A stretch of 64,000 nt of DNA from positions 772,630 through 836,629 of the forward strand of contig NW_003314289.1 in NCBI RefSeq assembly GCF_000143415.4. The letters run 5' to 3'. Positions 56,233-64,000 of this stretch are shown piece by piece. Under the pieces are notes generated by a model. The model searched no databases. It saw only the letters and a program-made list of their open reading frames with translations, and was not told where the DNA came from. Position numbers and translations under genes: made by a program. Within the stretch, counting starts at the first letter, position 1; the number at the start of each line of letters is the position of its first letter. This DNA is from Selaginella moellendorffii (lineage: Eukaryota; Streptophyta; Lycopodiopsida; Selaginellales; Selaginellaceae).

Positions 56233-57836
56233 GAACCCGAGGTTCAGGGCCTTGGGCCACTGAACAAACGAACGGTGCCAAACTCCCAAGCATAGAGCCA
56301 AGGAGTGATGGAACCAAACCACGGAGCAACTCTCGAGCATATAGCCCAAAGAGCGAAGGGACAGGGGCCCGGAGCGACTTGGAACAGTCCTGGAGCAACC
56401 AGCATCCTAATGCCAGGATCAGCATGCAAAACGGAGCCAAACAGAGTCTGGCACTATTTCAGCATACCGGTGGCCTAACGTGAGAGTATGGGTACTCCAC
56501 CAGCTAGCATGGAATGGAACTTGGGCTTAGACCCAAGCCGGACGCAGAACAAGGACAGGCATGCAAGCGGGAGCTAGACTATGCCTCAGGTTGGTCGGCC
56601 ATGCCCGACCTACCCACTATCCCTACTATACATTTGGAACCCCCCATAGCCCCCCCCCCCTTGAGGAACACACGCTTTGGGCTTTCACCCCAAGCCTCCC
56701 TTAGTATCAGGAGTTAGTCTCTGGGACAAACTCGAAACTTACTAAATATGGAATGTCCCTAGATTGTGAATTTGGACACGGGACGAACACCATTGTGTTC
56801 GGGCCGATCTCTACATTCCGTAGATATGCCAAATGAGCGAATCTAAACACTTTCCATAAATAGCATTTGGGACCGAAATGAGACTAACACAAAGGGCATG
56901 ATAGCGAGGGTGTTTGGCAGACACGGTAAGCTATCATGTAGCGATATTGAGGGACCAATCTCAATACGCGAGGGTTCTTGTCGAGCCAGTGCAAGATAGA
57001 GCAAAAGAGAACTAAGAAGCTGGGCCGAGTATGCTCAGCTAAATAGACACTTAGGAATTCCTTCCTTATGCTCATCCGGCCAAGTACAGATGCAAAGTCC
57101 AGTTTACTAACACTTGAATAAGAGGGACTAATAAAGGGTCCAGCAATACCGACCTCCTGCCATCGTGGCAGTAAGGTAAGAGTGTCCGTAAGGACTAGCC
57201 GACAGGTAACTTTCGATACCCGAAGTCACATTCGCGACACTTCCCCACCAAGAATGTGCTAGGAATTGTGGAGGCAACATGCCAATTAAGCTTGATCTAC
57301 AAGAACTCTAGAGTTGCAAGAAGTATATGCAATACTGGTGAAAGGAAGATGTGTGTCTTAGTTGTCGATAGGAAGATAGTACTTGAATATTTGTATTTGA
57401 GAATAAATTGTACCAAGAATGTCAACCAATTATAAAGATAGATTTGACTGAATAATGATTCAATCCAGATAGACAGTCTAATGCTTTGCTATTGCTATTA
57501 GCATATTATTAATATTAGTATAGTTATCATGTCATACCTTGGTGGCTTCACATTTAGTGTATTTTACATTGGTGGAGTTAGGTAGAATATGTCATTAGAG
57601 CACATATAAACACATTTTTGATAGATTTTTCTATAAATTAACTAATAAATATGATGGTTGGCATTGAATAGGATATAGTTTTAACTAAATGATGCAAATT
57701 TTTACTAGGAACATTACCAATCCTTTATTTTAATAAGTTACTAGTTGTTATACTATACAAAAATTATTATTTTAACTTGCACCAGAAAATAATTCAAGTA
57801 GAAATTTTTAAAAATCTTCTTTTATAGGTTGCTTTA

Positions 57837-60684
57837 TGAGTGCTTGGAATAGGGAAAGGGAATACAAAAAATGTGCCTATCAATTAGCCCAAAAACCCTA
57901 GTTTATATACAGAAGCGATTGGTCCAGATTGAAATTAATTTGATAGCTACCAAAATCCCACTACACTAATATTAGTATACAGCATCGTAGCCGTACACTT
58001 GGCCCTCACATCATCCCCTCCTCTCGGAATAATGGAAGACCATTAAGGTTCTTTTATAGACAGGCCGGGATCTGGAGGAACATTAAGAGGAGGCATTAGC
58101 GGATCTGTAAATGGTATTAACTCCTCCTGATCCCTTTGTATGAAGCTTTTTAGCCGCTACACATGCACAATCTCTAGAGGATTGGCCTGTTAGACGTCAT
58201 GCCGAACCTCATAAATTTGTGGTCCAACTTGCCACAACACTCAATATGGTCCTTTCCATTGCACAAGGAGCCTTTTAGATAAACCACGTACCATAAGATG
58301 GGGAAAACGGACTAACACCAAATCATCCACTTTGTACTTCGTAGGTGGATGTTGATGGGAGTTGTAGCACCATTGTTGTCCCACTTGTATGGGGCTTAAA
58401 TGTTCAGCAGACTCTTATCGGACAAGTGGAAGAATGCTTGTCAAATACTGATCCCACGACCTAACATTGGTAGCTCGTGGCAATTGCGAAGGTAAACCCA
58501 GCTTCATTTGTAATCTTGGTAATCCTCGTCTAGAAAATCTAGAGATGCTGGAATAATAGGCTCGTTAGAAACATGAAAAGAGAGTGGAGAAGGAAGAGGA
58601 GCTCAAAAAAGGGCATCAGCATCAGCCATAGAACTCCTTGGGCGATGAACAACATCAAAATCATATATCTGAAGCTTCAAAGCCTATCGAGTAGTACGAC
58701 CAACCAGGTTCTTCAGCTTCAATAATGAAGTAACAATAGCATGGTCATCTTCAAATAACGTCTGAGAACCATGTAAATATGCATGAAGTTTCTCAAAACC
58801 CCAGACTACTGCTAAACACTACTTCTCTATCGTTGAGTAATTCATCTCTACTGGTTGTAATGTATAGCTTATATACGCAATGGGATGGCACTAACCAAGC
58901 ACACTCGAGCTCTCTTGCATCAACACACCTCCAAGACTAATGTCAAAAGCATCCACATGCAAAATAATTGGTCGAGTATAGTCAGGATATGCCAAAACTA
59001 AAGGAATTGTTAATAGCTTTTTGAGATCCACAAACGCCCACTCACAATTCAGAGACCAGATGAAAGATGATGTTGATGACTTCAGCAACGCTCGCAATGG
59101 TGCAGTGTAATTAGAAAGATGATCCACAAAACGACTGAAATATTGCACCTTGCCGAGGAAGCACTACACATCATTCACACACTTTGGAGTAGGGAACTTT
59201 AAAACAGCCACAAGTTTGTCAGGATCAACTTGCAAACCCTCATGAGAAATACGATGCCCAAGATAAGTTATGTCCTTGGATCCAAACACACACTTCAACC
59301 GCTTCAGCTTTAAACCAACGTTGCATAGCTGATCCAACACTTTATAAATATTATGAATGTGCTCTTCCTATGTCCCCTCCAAGTGAATCAAGACATCATC
59401 AATGAAGTTAGTAGTCACCTCCAGCATATCGCAAAGAACCTCATCCATCATTCGCTGGAAAGTTGCTGGAGCATTGTTTAAACCAAACGGCATCACCAAG
59501 AATTCGTACAAACCAAATAGTGTACGAAATGCAGTTTTAGGAATATCTTTTTCGGCCATCAGTACTTGCTAGTACCCAAAAGCAAAATCTAGCTTGGTGA
59601 ACCAATAACTTCGCGCTAGACAATCCAAGAGATCAGCAATGTGAGGAAGAGGGTACACATGGGATCATCACTTCGTTTAACGGACAATAGTTGATGTAGA
59701 AACAAATGCTCCCATCAGGCTTCATCACAAGATGAGGTTCACATACCCAAGGACTCTGCAATTTTCGAATAACACCTTTCTTCAACATCTCTTTGATGTT
59801 TGCACGTAAAATTTTGATCTCATTGGGAGACCGACAACAAATAGGAACCTTGATTAGACAAGTCCGACAAGATCTTGACGAAGTGTTGGCCACAACATTC
59901 CTAGGTTGATTTGCTCTGATATATTTGGCTCCACACAAAGCAAAAGACTTCGGAAACAAACGCCAAATTGCATCACCGACTCACCTTGGCAAAGACAATG
60001 CAATTGTTGGAAGGCATCATCACAGTCGTTGGCATGTCCGAAGGCGCGTTTTAAGACATCTGGGAGAACACTCCAATCCCCACAAATGGCTACACTCAAA
60101 CCCTTGTACCACTGCAACGCCGTCCCTTGATGACACATGGGAAACTCACACAAATTTCAAGTATCATCCCAAGAATGATATGTGGTAATCACTGTGAAGT
60201 GATCGAACCAATGGTACACATCATCCCCAGGATTCCCACAAAAGAACTCCGGCCGAACGCAAGGATTGGCACCAAGAGCAGGAGGAGTTGTACCACGTGC
60301 TGTGAACACTACCATCAATTGAGTTTGGTTGTTCAACTCCAAATGCATAGCATCAAGCAATTGTACCAATTGCTCTAGAGTCAAAGGAGGAGATTGCTAA
60401 TTTGCCATGAAGACGAACGAAGAAAGAGCAAAAGAAGAAAAATGATAAAAAGCTAAAAGGAAATGGTAGATCTAGACAATACAAAATGCTATATCTAACC
60501 CAAAATCCTGAAAGAAAAGAACAAAAGAAAGGATAATATAAAAAATGTGCATATCAATTAGCCCAAAAACCCTAGTTTATATATAGGAGCAAGTGGTCCC
60601 GATTGAAATTAATCTGATAACTACCAAAATCCCACTACGTTAATATTAGTATACAGCATCGTAGCCGTAGACTTGGCCCTCACA
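57837..60684 (-). mobile_element. Ty3/gypsy LTR retroelement, copy C (internally deleted, minus strand)
   Basis: Same family as copy B, inverted. The 3' LTR is 57837-58010, followed by the complement of the purine tract; the 5' LTR remnant is about 60541-60684. On the minus strand gag is the best kept of all copies (LVQLLDAMHLELNNQTQLMV; GTALQWYKGLSVAICGDWSV). Reverse transcriptase pieces are present ([43 protein letters not shown]), as is RNase H (58.9-59.15 kb). The integrase region is missing: the sequence jumps near 58520 from the tail of pol straight to the RNase H side. A second deletion near 59855 joins gag to the RT N-terminus. Not autonomous. Confidence 0.85.
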
Positions 60685-60699
60685 GCTTGAAATTTGATT

Positions 60700-61150
60700 C
60701 CCCAATTTGATAAAAATCCTAATTTGTATTTTTTATATTTATTAAGTTTGAAACCATAATCCTATTAATAATGTTGGCAAAATATGCTTCAGAAAATATA
60801 GAGATAGTAAATATTTAACATATTAATTTATGAAAAGAATTAAATTTTAATATTTCTTTAGTATTTCTATATTAAATTTATTAATTTGATAAACTTTTTA
60901 TTTTAGATAAGTTAAATTAATTTCTACCTCTGTTATATTTTAATAATATTATTTATAACATAAATAAGCACAATCATATAAAATAAAGGTACTATTATCT
61001 CTTTTACTTTTGTCTTATTCATTCTTCTTTATGGTAGAGTATCATCGTTCTCCTCCTTTGACTCTAAAGTGGCAATTGGTATAATTGTTTGATGCTATGT
61101 GATTATAGTTGAATAATCAAACATAATTGATAGCAATATTAACTCAACGA
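60700..61150 (+). mobile_element. Fragment of the same Ty3/gypsy family (gag leader and start), copy D
   Basis: From about 61031 (ATGGTAGAGTATCATCG) to 61140 the sequence follows the gag start of copy B (51306 onward), including the TTTGATGCTATG and TTGAATAATCAAAC equivalents, with many changes. AT-rich sequence before it resembles the leader. No LTR or pol is seen, so it is a truncated remnant. Confidence 0.55.
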
Positions 61151-61566
61151 CATGTAACTTTTAATATTCATAATTATATTTGCAACACTTTCCCCCCTTT
61201 AGGGAAAATTGGTGTATTTTTCAATACTTACTCTAGTTTAGATCATCACTAGAGAAACAATTTAAGAAAAAATTTATCATATTCAAACTTTTATGAAACA
61301 CAAATCCTTAAGCCCTAAAGTGGAGTTGAAAGTATGCCTTATGGCAGTGGTTAAAGCAGAAGTCTAATGAGTGTAACACATTTGGACTAAATGCTTAGAC
61401 TTGGAAAATCAAGAGTGAGAGTGGAACTCCAAACGAAATGCTCAAGGAATGAACATGAAGCAATTGATGAATGAGTCTCTAGAAAGGGACTCTACCTTGG
61501 ACTTAGTTTTGACACTTTCATGTGTCACAACACTTATCATATATCAATCCTTATGTCCAATAAGGA

Positions 61567-61860
61567 GCTAAGATAAAACTTGAGATGGAGTTTGAGATAG
61601 AGTTTGAAAAAGAGTCTAAGGTGGAGTTTAAAAAAGAGTCTGAGGTGGAGTCCAAAAAAGAGTCTAAGATGGAGCCCAAGGTTGAATTCGAGATGGAGAC
61701 TAAGACTGGGTCCAAGATTGAGGTTGAAACTAAGACCAAGACTAAGACCAAGATTGAGACCAAGACTAAGACCAAGACTGAGACTAAGATTGAGACCAAG
61801 ACTGAGTTTGAGTCCAAATCCTAATTTGAGTCCAAGTTCAAGTTTGAGTCCAAATATTAA
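61567..61860. repeat. Hexanucleotide minisatellite, AAGACN/GAGNNN-type
   Basis: Degenerate tandem 6-bp units, at first mixed GAGTCT/AAGGTG-like and then almost pure AAGACC/AAGACT/GAGACC (61720-61805). Because the period is a multiple of three, all frames are open: one reads (K/E)-T-K-T and the opposite strand reads L-G-L-S. There is no start context or gene structure, so I treat it as a repeat, not a gene. Confidence 0.7.
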
Positions 61861-64000
61861 TACAGGTTGAGGGGTCAAAACCCAAAGCCCAAAGCAATTG
61901 TTCATTACAAGAGGGTTTCAAAAGTATAGTAGGGAGAATATAAGGTTGAATTTTAGAGGAACTAGTTTGGTTAGGAAAGCGCAATGTGACCCAAGAAGGT
62001 TATACATACATGGTGGGTGGTGACATAACCACTAAAGAGTTCAAGGCTAGAGTGAATACGAACAAACAAACGAGGTAGTTTAGTGAAGTGTTCAAGAGCC
62101 AACTCTAGCTTTCTTGGGAAATTGAATGGCTGATGCTCTTAATTCAAGTGTGGCCACATGGCACTACCTACTTGGATACTTGGCATAACTTATTAAACCT
62201 CATTGTAAAGCACATAAGGGAGGAAGGTAGGGAGAGTATCCACAAAGCTTATGTAGGGCCATGATATTTTGAAAGGTTGTTCCAAAGTCTTAGACTATGA
62301 AAAAGAAAAAAAGCAATCCTCTTATATAGTGATAAAAGCATGGTCATATGGTGAGAAAGCCTCAAAGGTTAATAGGACTCAATGGTTGAGATTTTGGGTC
62401 TTAATGGTAGTGTTAGCGAGCACGACTATAGATGGAGAGGGATTTAGTGGGGATTAAAGAAGGGACATTAGGGAAGGGTGTTCCCTATGTCTTTGGGCAT
62501 CCGAAGGATGTTAAGGTGTGGTCATAAGATGACTACTCATGGACAAATATAATGAATTTATGCTCAATAAATAATCACCAAACTTATCCTCTAAGAATCC
62601 ATTGTTTAAAGCAAGAGGTAACTCACTTGATATTAAGAGCAATAAGAATCATTTGATATAATCAACTCAACCAAGGATTCAACAACTATAATCAATCATC
62701 AATTCTTTCTTTTGCAAAGTTAGTATAGTCACTTTTCAAGAAAGAATCAAATTTTAACCCCTACTAAATAATTTCATCTACAATATAGCTAACTAAACTT
62801 GTCACTCGTCTCAAGAAGTGGGCCGGGGTTAGAGAACTAGGTGGGGGCTGGCATCTTACCCGACCAGGCCCACCAACTCTTTTAAAAGCTAATATAGTTG
62901 CTAATTAGCAAGCCAATGATATAGTTTTCAGGTAAAATAATTAATAAATTAGCTATTGGAGAAGTTTAAGAAAATTTGTAAAAAAGCTTCCATCTTAGAT
63001 AAAGAATGATTCTCAGTCTAGAAATGACTTCACATAAGTTCACTTCATCATAAGTTTTCATAACCCAACAATATGCTTAATTATTGAACATCATGCCCAA
63101 CTATTTGACATCTAACAATGACATCTACAATTGCTAATAAATACCCAAAATTTGATTATAAAGACCATATTTTTTATATCCACACTGCACTTACACTCTT
63201 CTTTAATCACCTTCAAAATCAAATGTAAAGCCAAAATACTAACAAGAAAAATAACATGAAAGTTAAGTTATAAGGAAAACTACTCATCACTTGACATAAT
63301 AAGCCACTTCCATTAACATAAGTGTTAGCAATGTCAATATTTTAATTACACATTTTCAAATTATCTAACAATTTACTCCAAGTGTTAACAGATAAATCAA
63401 TAAGCTATAAAAATGAATGCTATAACTTTTCTAAAACTTCAATGAGTAAACTTTTAAAAACCAAGGTACAACAATCATCTTAGCATAATAGATCACCTTT
63501 GAGAACCAAGTCAAAACTAGTATAATACTACTATTTGTAAGTAAACTAACTTTTCTATCATTGTTTGTCTAAACAACTTCATAAACACATTATTCATAAT
63601 TATATAGATATGATATGGAAATCACAATAACTTAGCCATCAATCGAGAAACACCATAAGCAAGGCCACCTTATTACGTCAAAGGTTTACATGAGTATCAA
63701 GTGCTAACTTAATTCGACAAAATATAATATAATGCTACATTCTACCGATGGAGATTTAGAACATTTAATACCACCAACTTCATTCACAATATATACAAAC
63801 TCATATCACTCTCTTTCCGACCAAACTCAAAACTAATTCAATACCAAGCTATTTAAAAGGTAATAGTAAGGTTAATCCAGTTTTAACTGATCCATTTGTA
63901 ATCATGCCTAGGAAGGATCCATTAGTGCTATACTAAACAACTATGGATCAACCTATTTGCCATTCTTAGCAAACCTAGGGAAGATTTACATTTACCTAGA
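61861..64000. other. AT-rich terminal stretch without genes
   Basis: About 2.1 kb with no frame or domain I can support; possibly more eroded repeat DNA. Confidence 0.5.

Larger units (their letters stand above)
55856..57370. other. Unclassified GC-richer repeat-like island
   Basis: About 1.2 kb (56.1-57.3 kb) of balanced base composition between AT-rich elements. It starts near a hairpin at 56117-56145 and a cluster of CCACGTGTCC repeats, and ends near 57290. There is no coding potential and no recognised domain. It looks like a non-coding mobile element, or part of one, but no termini are clear. Confidence 0.4.

Noticed and set aside
61537-61905. 122-codon minus-strand frame of Leu-Gly-Leu-Ser repeats
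   Set aside because: Direct consequence of a 6-bp tandem repeat; no start, splice or domain support.
1-64000. tRNA or rRNA genes
   Set aside because: I found no cloverleaf with A and B boxes and no rRNA-like sequence by eye; a covariance-model scan would be decisive.

Overview
The window is nuclear DNA of a land plant, most likely the lycophyte Selaginella (S. moellendorffii or a close relative). Three things suggest this. Nearly every intron is only about 50-60 nt. There are two long PLS-type pentatricopeptide repeat (PPR) genes beside plastid-type plant genes (gamma-tocopherol methyltransferase, ALMT malate transporter, bifunctional LKR/SDH). There is also an axonemal dynein intermediate chain, which is expected only in plants with swimming sperm. 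The species name is an inference; the rest is read from the sequence.

Layout. 1-1.1 kb: N-terminal part of a Pro/Ala/Thr-rich plant protein running off the left edge. 1.5-1.9 kb: scrambled ketoacyl-ACP synthase fragments. 2.9-4.6 kb: AT-rich, no gene. 4.6-20.0 kb: a compact gene block with ALMT(-), PPR-1(+), tocopherol methyltransferase(-), PPR-2(-), LKR/SDH(+) and a GMC oxidoreductase(-) with an apparent frameshift. 20.2-33 kb: AT-rich DNA with a strongly decayed Ty3/gypsy element and two cyanovirin-N homology (CVNH) genes. 33.3-49.4 kb: a second gene-dense block with threonine aldolase(-), an uncharacterised plant protein(-), a third CVNH gene(-), a macro-domain protein(-), a DBP4/DDX10-type RNA helicase(+), an IC138-like dynein chain(-), a CDPK-related kinase(+) and an HDR1-like coiled-coil protein(-). 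49.8-64 kb: AT-rich repeat territory with a broken fourth CVNH gene, a near-full-length Ty3/gypsy copy next to it, a second internally deleted copy in the opposite orientation, an unclassified repeat island and a hexanucleotide minisatellite.

The genes do not form a pathway. The most distinctive content is the set of four CVNH genes (possible secreted, disulfide-bonded lectins) spread over 25 kb, with one shared exon plan and visible birth-and-death: one copy has lost both cysteines of a disulfide, and another carries an in-frame stop with a retroelement just past its end. The gene-dense blocks show very tight packing: convergent coding regions that overlap by 29 bp, a 98-bp bidirectional promoter with telo-box motifs, and convergent stops about 100 bp apart. 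Two 100-base runs of N (24679-24778 and 53634-53733) are assembly gaps, both inside retroelement copies.
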